A DNA stretch of 64,000 nt from Dillenia suffruticosa (taxonomy: Eukaryota; Streptophyta; Magnoliopsida; Dilleniales; Dilleniaceae). A model generated the notes under the pieces. It did not search any database and was not told the DNA's origin. It saw only the letters and a program-made list of their open reading frames with translations. Position numbers and translations under genes: made by a program. The stretch is from NCBI GenBank assembly GCA_033439265.1, contig JAVTVX010000010.1, positions 15,903,490 through 15,967,489 of the forward strand, read 5' to 3'. Below, piece after piece: positions 22,901 through 33,872 of this stretch; within the stretch, counting starts at the first letter, position 1, and each line of letters opens with the position of its first letter.

Positions 22901-24827
22901 TTTCAAATTTAAAACTTAGTTAAGAGACTTAATATCTCGTTCTACTAAACCACCTATCCAATTCTTCGTCTTCACTTTTACTAGAGTTAATGGCATACCA
23001 AACGTAGTGTTCCAAAAATTTTAAATTATTTTTATTTTAGATAAACCGTGAATGCCACGGTGTGTTACCCTTGTTTAACATGAGTATGCACATGTGCAAC
23101 CAGAGTAGATCTATGCCTAATTGGACCAAAAGTCCTGTGTGACATCTTTTACCCTTCACTTTATTATATCTAAGCACAAAACGGTGATCCTGCAATAGGG
23201 CTCTCCCTTTTTTGCTCTATGTTCCAATTAGGTCAGCTTAAGCCTTAACAACTCCAACAAAGGAAAATTGAAAGAGGGGGAGGGGATTCTACTTGTTATC
23301 TACGAGTGATTTATTGGGATGAGATGAACCTCCGAAATTTACCTTAAAAACAAAATACCAAGAGAGAGAAAGAGAGGGGGGGAGAGAGAGATGAATAGTT
23401 ATAAATGGTCCATTATGTTGATATTACAAGTAGAACACAAGCAAAGTTGTTTGTCCTCTAATGAATGTCTCAATTCAATTGATGTGATATGAGTGGTAAA
23501 CAAACCCTATTTTTGATGGTCCAATAGGACGGGAGAGACACGCTTTGACTTTGAAACTAAAAATTCGCTTAGCATGATTAGAGAAAAGTCACCTAGGTAC
23601 AACTTAGTCAAAAAAATAAGAACAATTCTGATCCCCTTCATTTTAAGAAATCTGTGAGAGAGAGACAGAGCGAGAGACAGAGAGAGGGATTGATGTTTTG
23701 GGACACCATCACTATAACGTCGGGTCTCTGAAAAAAGATGAGTGCACGTGGGGAGCACATGATATGATTTCCAAAGCACGATCTTTCTGTGTTTGCCTGG
23801 CGATTTGGATCCGTAAAAGCTAAAAACGCGTTTAAGAGAAACATCTGTCATCATTGGTTTTCATCTTTACGGTGTAAAAACGATTAGTGACTTTAATTTA
23901 GGATGGGCCCAGATTATAAAATCCTTTACATTGGAACAAACCTACGGCCAAGATTTGTTTGAACTAAACAATTGAAAAACCCATCATTAATTTACAAAAT
24001 TACTTTCCTCTATTATTCCCTCAAAAGTTCTCTGGATTCATTTCAAAGATTTTCTTGTCAAACGAATATGGTTCAAATCATATATTTATATTACGAGAAA
24101 GTATAATATATATTAAAAATTATGACTTTCAAAATCAATATATATAATTTTTTTCTTTTTTATAACCTAAGACATATAATGCATTATACTAATTTTTATA
24201 TGATAATCCATATGAATATATATTGACTCATTTTAATTAAATAATCAATATATTTTAATTAATTTAAATAAAATATAATAATATAAAATATTATTTTATT
24301 TATAATTTATTTGATTCATCACAATAATCTTTTCGTTTGGAATTTGGAAGAAAGAAAAAAAAATTGGGTGATTTTCTTTCTAAATTGCAAAACAGGTCGC
24401 ACTCCTCTCATGTCGACCGCAGAGAACTTCTACCTTACGCGGCTATCATTGGCAGATGTAGCCAGCCAGAGGTTAATCAGAGCCGGCAGTGGTCAAGAGC
24501 AAGTTTGACAATAACTCTCATCTAACTTCAATTTTGCAATATCATATCAAAGCAAAATTAGGTTAACCAAAAGTGGCATTAGATTCAATTCAACAGTCAC
24601 CTTACAAGGGGACTCTCTCTCTCTCTCTCTCTCTTATCGGATCCTACCTCAACCTTTTCCTTTTCCCCTTTTGGGGATTTTTGGATATTTCCCCTCATAC
24701 ATTACTACATTACTCTACTAACCTAGTAGACTTCTATTACATTATTTTTCTTTCAATGTCTCCTTCTCATTAGAACAATTAGCATACATGGAGTTAGGAG
24801 AACCAACATAGGGCAATTTTCTCTCGA
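19992..24827. other. intergenic, with SINE-like relics
   Basis: No intact gene is recognised in these 4.8 kb. The stretch contains a (GA)n tract at 20262-20281, a 26-base A-run near 21018, two tRNA-SINE-like relics on the minus strand (about 21700-21830 and 22855-22965) and a (CT)n tract at 24616-24634. A GC-richer segment at about 24395-24510 stands out from the AT-rich surroundings and is open in two frames, but matches nothing I know. Confidence 0.4.
21700..21830 (-). repeat. degenerate tRNA-derived SINE relic
   Basis: The minus strand reads GGATTGAGTGGTCAAGAGTG (polymerase III A-box-like), then, about 35 bases on, GAGGTCTTGAGTTTGAAATT (B-box-like), then a tail with ATGGGTCTTATAATACTTG. 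The tail matches the minus strand near 27190-27240 (ATGAGTCTCATAATACTC), so both belong to one family. No target-site duplication was identified. Confidence 0.5.
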
Positions 24828-25986
24828 TCAAGCCCAAAGGGGTTCCCAAAATGACCCCAAATTTGTCTCTTCAAGCAAGGGTTGATCCATTTGGAAGTTG
24901 CTCTCCACAGTAACGAATCTATCAAGTGAATCATGAGGAGATGGGTGAGATGAAGTTTGGGCCATTTCCATGCAAATTAAGGCCATGAGATTTGCTTGCT
25001 GGCATTGCGTAGTCACTAGCTCTGCTTGTGCCTTGGCCAATTGTGCTTGTAACTCATTCACTTGCTTTTGAAGTTGAAAAATTGCGCCTGCGCATCCATA
25101 CACTGGGTCTCTGATCCTTGCATTCGCCTCGTAAACCATGCTGCTCACTGCATCTGCCCTTTGTGACTCCGGAAGCTCCTGAAAAATAAATTTAAAAACA
25201 TAACTTGATTATATTCATACCAACGTTTTAAAACTTTCCAAACTATATAATATTTAAAGTCTTGTCAAATTTATTATGAAATGGTTTTTTTTTTTTTTTT
25301 TTTGGCAAAACTAGAAATCTATTTGCAAGGGCAAGAGACATAAGTGATGGGGCATATGCTCAAATTTCTTCTTACCCAACTTGTAGGTTTACCAATTGGA
25401 CACTTATGTAGTCTAATCAATGGACTTCTGACCATGGTGTATTATAATAAATTTTAATGAGACGTTCGTGACAACATAGAATTTCACAAGCAGACCATGT
25501 GAATGACTCTGTATTCGTAGTTGGGAGAATTCGACATGTGCGTGTAAAAGAAAAATGTGTTTTTTTCTTTGTTTGGTGAACAACCGCCCGCCCATTCTTT
25601 TCAAATTGTCAAACCTTAAAAAAAAAAGAGGCCAAAAATTTTAATTTTCGGCTCTTAGAAAACCTGCCATGCTAAATGGTATCTCTGTTCATACCGACCC
25701 TTTTCACTTACTAAGAGAATGGTAACATGAAATTGATGGGCTGAATTGAAATCATTAAAAAGATTACCTGCAAGAACTTGATGATGTTGCTAGCACCAAA
25801 AACGCGATGAGCAATGGTGAACTTGAATGGTTCCGAGGGTGGGAAATAAGGTGCTAGGACACATTTATCAGCGCATCGCCGCCTTAGAATTTTGCACGCC
25901 GCACATGGGCTCACCACAATGGGAGCAGAAGGAGGAGAAGTGGTGGTGGTGGTGGTGGCGGTGGTCGTTGTGTCACTTGACCCCAT
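24828..25986 (-). CDS. LOB-domain (LBD) transcription factor, LBD1/LBD11-like
   Basis: Two exons, 25768-25986 and 24828-25178, join in phase (73 + 116 residues) to a 189-aa protein. LBD proteins are plant-specific nuclear DNA-binding factors; the LBD1/LBD11 group is linked to cambium activity and secondary growth. A Thr-rich N-terminus (residues 6-16) precedes the zinc-binding block Cys28-x2-Cys31-x6-Cys38-x3-Cys42 (CAACKILRRRCADKC). The GAS block follows (FGASNIIKFLQ|ELPESQRADAV, crossing the intron; VYEANARIRDPVYGC), and then the coiled-coil block LQKQVNELQAQLAKAQAEL. The intron falls directly after FLQ, the usual place in this family. The tail ends FWEPLWA. All class I features are intact. 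Which of the LBD1/LBD11 orthologues it is needs a tree. Confidence 0.93.
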
Positions 25987-26095
25987 CGTTGCTTGAGAGA
26001 GAGAGAGAGAGAGAGAGTGGAGGCAGGAGAGAGAGAGAGTATGCTGTGATCAGCAGATTGTTTTGGATGTTGTCTATGGCACAAGGCTAGCTGAG

Positions 26096-26103
26096 TATAA
26101 ATA
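26096..26103 (-). promoter_or_regulatory. TATA box of the LBD gene
   Basis: The minus strand reads CCCCTATTTATACTC about 110 bases upstream of the LBD start codon. A (GA)n/(CT)n run at about 25993-26017 lies between it and the ATG, in the expected 5' leader. The assignment rests on sequence and spacing only. Confidence 0.5.
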
Positions 26104-26663
26104 GGGGGAACCGCATACGACGACGTCAGCAGTTGAACGGCGATTTCCTGTTTCCATTTTACCCCCTTTCAGGTTCGTCAATTGTCATGTGAGCGTAAAT
26201 TTTTTGGGTCCCAGGGACTGGGAGGACATTAGGTGAGGGAAAATAAATAAATAAAATTATTTTTATTTTATTTTATTTTATTATAAAGAGAGTAAAATGA
26301 TTTTAGGGAGGAAGGACTGCATTTTAATTAGAGAAAATAAAAATAAATAAATTTTATTTGTGACAGTGACAAGTCATGCAACCCAACTAAAAGTCATTTT
26401 TTAACCACTTTTTTATCTGCCTCATTTTTGTCCTTTTGCTTTTTTAACCATTTCTAAGGTGAACTTTCAAAGTACTAGCGGCGATACACACCATACGCTA
26501 TATAAATTCCCCTTTTGATTTCTACGCCTCGCAGAAGAATCACTATTTTTTTTTTTAATAGAACAAAAGAATTACTATTGTTATAAAAAAATAAAATAAA
26601 AGACAAATATTTTACGTTAGCATTTGTATTTGATTTTCTTCCTCATCCTCAGCTCCCCCCCCC

Positions 26664-26699
<36 letters not shown>

Positions 26700-26704
<5 letters not shown>

Positions 26705-28290
26705 AAAATATACTAAATTACTACTTATTCTAAATAAAACACACACAAAATGTTGATTTAAAGTGTTGAAATTCGGTCAGTATTTACAGTTTCTAGATTT
26801 TTCTTTTTTTTTTCTGCTTTGACTTAAAATGTGAGATTTTCTCGGCAAGTTGTCATATAGGAATAACATTCCAGCTTTGGAGAAAATAGCTCCCAATCTT
26901 GTCATATTTTCCAAGTGGAAAATCCGTGGTTATCATGAATTTCTCCATCCTATTTTCTTGGACAAAATCCAAACTAACATGTGTGGTACAAAAGTAGCGA
27001 TTCGGAAAATAAAACTTATTTCTTAAAAATTTAATTCTTATGATTGAATTAAGAGAAACTTTTATTTTAACAATTTTTTTGTAATAATCTTTATCTACTC
27101 TCCTTTTTTTTTAGAGGAAAGAGAGATATTTAAAAAATATTAAGTATAAGTTTTCATATATTAATTTTTTTTTATGTTCGTCAACGGTATTTAAATTTTG
27201 TCTGATTAATCCGATTTGAGTATTATGAGACTCATTTTTAAAGAGTTGACTCTCTTAAATCCTCTTTTACTATTTTTCTTTTTGGAAAAATATGACTTAA
27301 ATCTTAAATCTCTGGATAAGAACCACCGTACATAGGCCCTACAATGGGAGTGTTCGAGACAAAAAAAATATATATATATATATATATTATATAATTTTTT
27401 TTTGTCTAATAGAAAAATCTGCAGTATAAAATTATAAAATGAAAGACAACTTTTCTCTATATAAATATTAAATAAATCATCTTTCATCCTGTCATGTCAG
27501 GCCATATTTACTTTATGTTAAAAAAATGGGCATGACCTGTATTTTTAAATTTTTACCAAATTACTACTTATTCACACAGAATATTTGAGTTAAAGCGTTG
27601 AAAATTGAAATGCAGTGAATAGTTTTGATTTCTAGATTTCTCTTTTTATGTTTTGACTTAAAAAGTGAGATTTTATTGGTCACGTTGTTATATGGGACTA
27701 GAATTCTAGCTTTGGAGAAAATAGCTGCCAACTTTGTTAAATTTTCCAAGTACAAAATTGGTGGCATTCGTGAATTTCTCCCCCTCCCCATCATATTTTC
27801 TTGGACAAGATGCATACCAACATGCCATTTGAAAAATAAAACTTATTTCTTAAAAATCTACTTCTCATGATTGAATTTAGATAAATTCTTATTTTAAATT
27901 TTAGTAAAAGAAAATTCTATTTCATACACACTATAAAGGGATGAAAGATACCGACGTTTGATTGGTTCAATGAAAAAAGTATTGGGACCTTTCAATTATA
28001 TCTAGATTTAACTTTGTATAAAAATAAAAAAAAAATCATCAGGGGAGATTCTCTCAAAAGCGAGTCTGATAATGGATCGATTTAGGTTAATTGAAATAAA
28101 ATATTGAATATTGAACGGTATCCGAGTTAGGGACTAAAAAAATAAAATAAAGGGACGAAATATTAAGGGAAAAACATTAACCCAATTTCCCTTCGTATTA
28201 CCCATGTCTTAAATCTTAAATCTTGAGATAAGAGCCACCATACATGGGTCCTGCAATGGGAGAGTTCAAGACCCAAGAAAAAGGATTATA
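26700..28290. repeat. diverged tandem segmental duplication (unit about 0.85 kb)
   Basis: Positions 26700-27380 and 27540-28290 match in the same order: AAATTACTACTTATTC, TTTCTAGATTT, TTTTGACTTAAAA, CTAGCTTTGGAGAAAATAGCT-type, ATTTTCCAAGT, GAATTTCTCC, ATATTTTCTTGGACAA, AAAATAAAACTTATTTCTTA, then GTCTTAAATCTTAAATCT and CAATGGGAG(T/A)GTTC. Single-base and short indel differences are frequent, so the duplication is old. No gene is recognised inside it. The ends of each unit carry a SINE-like relic. Confidence 0.8.
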
Positions 28291-29461
28291 TAATTTTTTT
28301 TTTTTTTATTTCTAAACCCAATAATCTATTTCTATCCCAAATTTAAAATAAATTCAAATAAGTAATTTTGAACTAATCCAAAATTAAATAAATGGGAAAC
28401 ATGTTCCCAAACTCAAACTTGATTTATTTTTATTTTAAAAATATTAATAAATTAAAGCTTATTTATATTGTAAATACAATATTAGATTTTTTGAATTAAA
28501 GCAAGACTTTTGTACGATCACAGGTTATATTTTAATAATTAGGATGATGGTTTTGGAGATCCGACGCTAATTCATAAATCCGCCCCAAGTTGGGATTTTA
28601 AATAGAAAATTCCAAATCTATCCTGAACTCCTTTATACATATTCCAAATCCATCCCAATGGGTTGGGATATTCAACATTAAGTTTTCTTTTAAATTAATT
28701 AATATGTATATAAAAATTTTTATATTTTTTTATATTTAATGAATTATTTATTCAATTATAATTTTTATTTTTATATTATTTATCTCATAATTAATAATTA
28801 TATATGTGATTATTTTAAAATTTTTATTATAAAAAGATAATTATTCTATTATTTTATTAAAATAATTAATATTTATATAAAAATTTTGTATTTTTATAAA
28901 GTACGATTTTCTTGGTATGTTTCTATTTTCACATTTTGGTGCCTGTGCAAGCGTTGAAAACAAGTTAACCTATCTCATTGCCGCTCCTTCTGGGGGAAGA
29001 AAAAATTGAGGCAAAGACTTTTGGGAACAAGAGTTTTGTTGTTGGTATGGTAATAATAAATCCTAAAATTGAGAAAATTAAAATTAGATTCAACTATATA
29101 ATATACAGTTCCTAATGCAAAAAAGAAATGATGATTTTTTAATAAAAGAAATTGACATTTACATTTAAATTTTTATTAGAAATTTTTTATTTTAATTAAA
29201 AATATTTAGAAAAGTAAAAATTGAGTTAAGTAGGGGCTAGTTAAGATTTATAAAAAGAGAGGGCAGATGTATTTGAAATTCTTGTCATATATGTGATGGG
29301 ACATAACTTGCTAGTTCCAACTTATCCATTGGACAGGTGTACAGCACAGTCATTTCTCAACTAGGGATTACGAGACTAATCACAAATTTTCAAGCCTATC
29401 TTATCACACCCAACTAAATCACTTAGGTTTGTTTGGTTAGTAGTTGGTCTGTTGGCACGAC

Positions 29462-29503
<42 letters not shown>

Positions 29504-30430
29504 GAGAGAGAGGTAGAGAGGTGGGGTAATGTTGGGTTGAGAGATTTGTCAGCTCGTTGGGCACATGGTTAACCGCATTATTACTTTTTTTTTTCTGATT
29601 TCGATTCTATCATCTCTCTCTCTCTCTCGTATTGCTTCCTTTGCGTGGACCTGGTTGAGGGGAAACATGTAACACTTATTTTGCGTAACTTTATGGTTAT
29701 CCGCACTATTACTTTGTCACAGCCATAATGAGGGCTGCCAAGAAGACCTCATCATGGTAAAAAAAAGAAAAAAAGGTTCCATTTGCAGATATATTTGTTT
29801 CTCCATCCAACACTTTCCCCCGAACAGAATTTCAACAAGCAAGTGGTGGGCTGTCTCAGCCTCCGTTATTATGGTGCTTACTAAGCGGGGCGAAGAAAGG
29901 AGCATGGAGCAACTGCCATCTATTTTATTTAAATAAAAAATATAGACATTGAGCTTAAAGTTAATAATTCTAAATATTTTTTAATTTATTAAAAATTATA
30001 ATTTCAACCCATTAAAATTATAATATATATGTATATATATTTTGATTTTGTTTTGTTTTTAAGGAAAAAGCATCGATTCGTTCTTAATGGAAGAAATTAT
30101 GATCTGCATGAACACACCCTAAGTTTGGCCAATTGGTGGACAGAACGAATTTTTGTGCGGGGCAGGCAACATACATTGGCACATCAAGAGCTGCCACTAC
30201 ATTTATCGGTTCATCTTCTTTTTTTTTTTTTTACTTAACCGATCGATTTTCAAAATCATAATCCAATTAATCCGGCCTAATCTATTATCGGATTCTCTTT
30301 AGGGAGAAGTCTTTCAATATAATTTTTTATTTCTGAAATTCGAATTCAAGTTTTAATTAAGACATTTAGAATTATTTTTACTAAATCAATTGTCCGTTGG
30401 TTGATTTATTTTCATCATTATCTTGAACAT
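28291..30430. other. intergenic, AT-rich
   Basis: No gene is seen. It contains the AT-rich block 28680-28900 (inverted relative to 2190-2490), a (GA)n tract at 29464-29500 and a short (CT)n tract near 29612-29628. A minus-strand SINE-like relic lies at about 30270-30420 (GATTTAGTAAAAATAATTC, then AATTCGAATTTC). Confidence 0.4.
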
Positions 30431-30822
30431 TAGAGATAGGACCAGTCTAATTCGGGCCGGATCTGGTCCGTTCCTGGATGAGCCCAGGAACCATGGGCTG
30501 CGATTCCAAGACCTTCCAGGGCCGGGCCGGGCCGGTTCAAAAAATTACTTAGAACCGGCCTGACCCGGTGAACTAAGCGAACCAAATTGTGCCGAGCCGG
30601 TTCGATTTGACTATTTTCAAAATAAAAAATTTCAAAAAATAAAAATTTGGCCATTGGACCGGCACGGAACTGACCCGGCCTGGTTCAAAAAATAGAAACC
30701 GGACCGTCCGGTTACTGTCGAGGGCCGGTCCAGTTCTGGGTTACTGGGTCGGTTTCCGATTTGAACTACGGTAGGATGGCCGGGCCGGTTTCCAGACCAG
30801 AATCGGTCTGGTCCCATCCCTA
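30431..30822. mobile_element. hAT-like MITE, 392 bp, with 8-bp target-site duplication
   Basis: A GC-rich island in AT-rich DNA, full of CCGG, GGGCCGG and CCGGTTC words. The ends are inverted copies: the left begins TAGAGATAGGACCAG, and the right, read inward on the minus strand, begins TAGGGATGGGACCAG. The flanks are TTGAACAT (30423-30430) and TTGAAAAT (30823-30830), an 8-bp duplication with one mismatch, as expected for hAT transposition. It has no coding capacity, so it would depend on a transposase elsewhere. Confidence 0.8.
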
Positions 30823-30830
30823 TTGAAAAT

Positions 30831-33800
30831 GGTCGAATGTCATCAATTAATTGAAAAAGGGTTGCAAATTAATTTGTTAAGCAAGTTAGGCAGTCTATGT
30901 TGGATTGCATGATGATGATAGTCAAAATCACTGACCCAGTTGACTAATTTTCCATACCCATCATGCCTAGATGGCATTATTTTTGGGGCTAACACAGATG
31001 GTCCCACTTACGAGCAAATATTCTTTAATGGAACCCTCAGTTTCAATTTCTGAATACATTTCAACAAGACTAATGAAACAAACCAAAGATGCAAACCTAA
31101 AAATTTATGTGATTGAAGACTTGTGTGCCAAATTTATAGCATTGATTTGGACAAAGTGACTTACTTGGGGAGTCCTTAGCTGTTGTAGTGTTGAAAGACA
31201 ATATCGAGTCCGGATCTTGAACAGTCAAGATATCCAAAGCCTTGTGCATATGAGTCGTCATCACAAGCCTTTTTTTTTTTTTTTTGAAAAAAAAAGGGGG
31301 AATTTTGAGAAGAGAAGGTGTCCTCTTAGGTGTAAAACAAATATAATAGACATTTTTTTGTTGTTTCCGAATAAAAAATGAGTACAGAATTAAATAAATT
31401 GAATTTTATTTAATTATAATCTCTCGAATTTAAATAATTTTTAAATCAATAAAAAAAATTAAAAAAACATATTAAATAAAATACCACTGAAGATTTTGTT
31501 TTATTTAATTTTTGATTCATTTGATTTTTCTCGTCATAATCTTTTTGAATTATTAATAAGCATAAGGTATAATTTTTGCCCTATCAATTGAGACTTTTTG
31601 GTTTATTCAACTAACAGGTCCACACGGTTAGCCTCCGAAAGGTCTTCTTTCTACTCCAACGAGTTTCCCACCCAGACCGGTGACAAAGCATTATAAACAA
31701 TAAATTCTTGGGTCCAGCTCAGGGCATGGTCCTCTGGTAGGGTAGTCCTTCCACCTTTTTTTTTTTTGTTTTTTTTTCACTCGAAAAGTCTGCTTTTTGG
31801 GACTTTAGGCACCAAAGGGTTGGCGTATACTTGCTTTGTGGATGCAAGACAAGAGAACCAAGAAATTAAGCACATCCTATTCGTGTTCCAAGGTTTACTT
31901 GATGATTATCTTTGTTAATACCCTCGGCTTGCCTATTCACTCCCACTTAATAGGGAGTTGTTGAGTGAATTATTTTTATGTCAAACTCTTGTGCACCCAC
32001 TCAATAAAATGCAACAATTATAAATTGATATCTTTTGATCGACGTAGGAAAATATTACTGATTAAATTTATATAAAAATTTTATTATTATAAATATAAAA
32101 ATATGAAAAATTAAATATGTATTAAAATTAAATAAATTAGTAATTTGAATGAATTATTGATTTGATTTTAATATATATTATATTTTTAACATTATTTATG
32201 GCGGAGTGTGTGTTCGTGTGTTTTGGGCCATGAGAGTACGAAGAAGTAGCAGTGAAGTCACTTTGTTCGAGTTCAAGGTGCCTTTTCTTATACGTTAACT
32301 CTATTTATGTGTCAACATTACAATACTTTCTTTTTCGATACCTAAATTGTTAATCATTTTAATTGAAAATTTTCAACTTATCAAGTAAACACGAGTATAT
32401 ATTTTTATATTTTAAATGAGTATTCAAAATCCCTTGCCATAGCCTGACCAAAGTGTTCAAGTAAGGAGTCTTGTGTATATATTAACAAGGATCGAATTCA
32501 ATTGATATTATCGACATTATTTTAAGTTCAAGTCTTACCGATGTATAAAAGTAAAAAAAAAAAAAAAAAAAAAACAAAGGATTGAAAAAATGTCTTATCG
32601 CGTGGAAGTGGCTCCTTATTTAATCTCTGAACCAAGGGAAAGAGACCCAACTTTTGCTATTATTCAACCATCCCATTTCCAGAATATCAGAAACTATTAA
32701 TGGGCTGACTGAGATTGAAGTCCCCCAACCAAATTTTCTGCTCTCATAAGGCTGGTACGAACATAAACCAGAAGAGACGAAAATTAGTAAGTTTGATATC
32801 CAGTGAGAAGAATGTGGTCATGTCTTCTCCATCTCCTCATTATCAACGGCTTGAATGTTTGCTATTCTATTCTTAACGGCTGGAAAGTCTTGAATAGGTT
32901 GTTTCGGCTTGACCTCAATCTCCCATCTACTAAAATAACTAGAGACATTCTTTTTCTTTATCAAGATAAGGGACATAGAGAATAAAGGATTGCACCCCCA
33001 TGATAGAGCAAACTCGTAATTGTTGAGATTTTTAATATTGTTGAAAAATATTCAAAAAGAGTCTCCGAAATTGCTCCAAACCTTCCACAAGAATAAAGGA
33101 TTGCACCTCGTAAGAACCCTAAAACAAATCAAGTTGAAAACCTAATGAAGAATTAGCAAAGAAGAATTAGCAATCTTGTTTGTAGGTACGGCCGATGGTT
33201 GTACATGTCGATCCATCCCGCAATTGTTGAGATTTTTACTATAATAAAAAAGAATCCAAATTAATCTCCCGAATTGCGTTGAACCTTCTAGAAGAATGGA
33301 GATAAAGGGCTTCATTTGATACACAAAGTTTTCCATGACTTAACGTAGTCTTTCCTTTATATTTTTGCAAAGAGGTTATTTCCGCACCTTAAACCATGAT
33401 CTCAAGATAGAACAATTCAACTGTTACGCCACAATTCACTCTCAAGAACCCTAATGCAGATCAAATGGTAAAATATAAATACAGCAAAAAAAAAAACACA
33501 CACTCACACAATCCTTTGTGAAATTTGGAGAGAGAAAACACCATTGAAAAGGACCAACCTATAACAAGTGTTCTGTGAGCAAACAGGGCAAGGGCAATGA
33601 AATCTGCTATCCAACAATAAATGGACACATGATCATTGATCTTGGCCAACGTCTATTGAAACACAAGGCTTATAGTACAATTAAAGACTACAACCACAAT
33701 GCAGCGCTCACAGGCTAGACTGGCAGCTCATAGCAAAAAGAAAAAATTGGCAATCAAACCCCGAACACTAGAAAGCAAAATTTAAAGATGTCTCAAATTC

Positions 33801-33872
33801 AACAAAACTTAAGACATTATAGGCACCCGGGACCAGAATATAAGGCTAAGAGTTCCAGAATGCATCATAAAC
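30831..33872. other. intergenic
   Basis: No gene is recognised. A poly-A run at 32551-32572 follows a short SINE-like sequence, whose edges AACAAGGATCGAA (near 32484) and AACAAAGGATTGAA (near 32573) might be a decayed target-site duplication. Two diverged copies of a segment of about 100 bases lie at about 33015-33110 and 33215-33310 (both with AATTGTTGAGATTTTTA and GAACCTTC-like words). The last few hundred bases should hold the 3' end of CARB. Confidence 0.4.

Noticed and set aside
25827-26090. plus-strand open frame with a tryptophan run
   Set aside because: It is antisense to the Thr-rich stretch of the LBD protein and to GA repeats.
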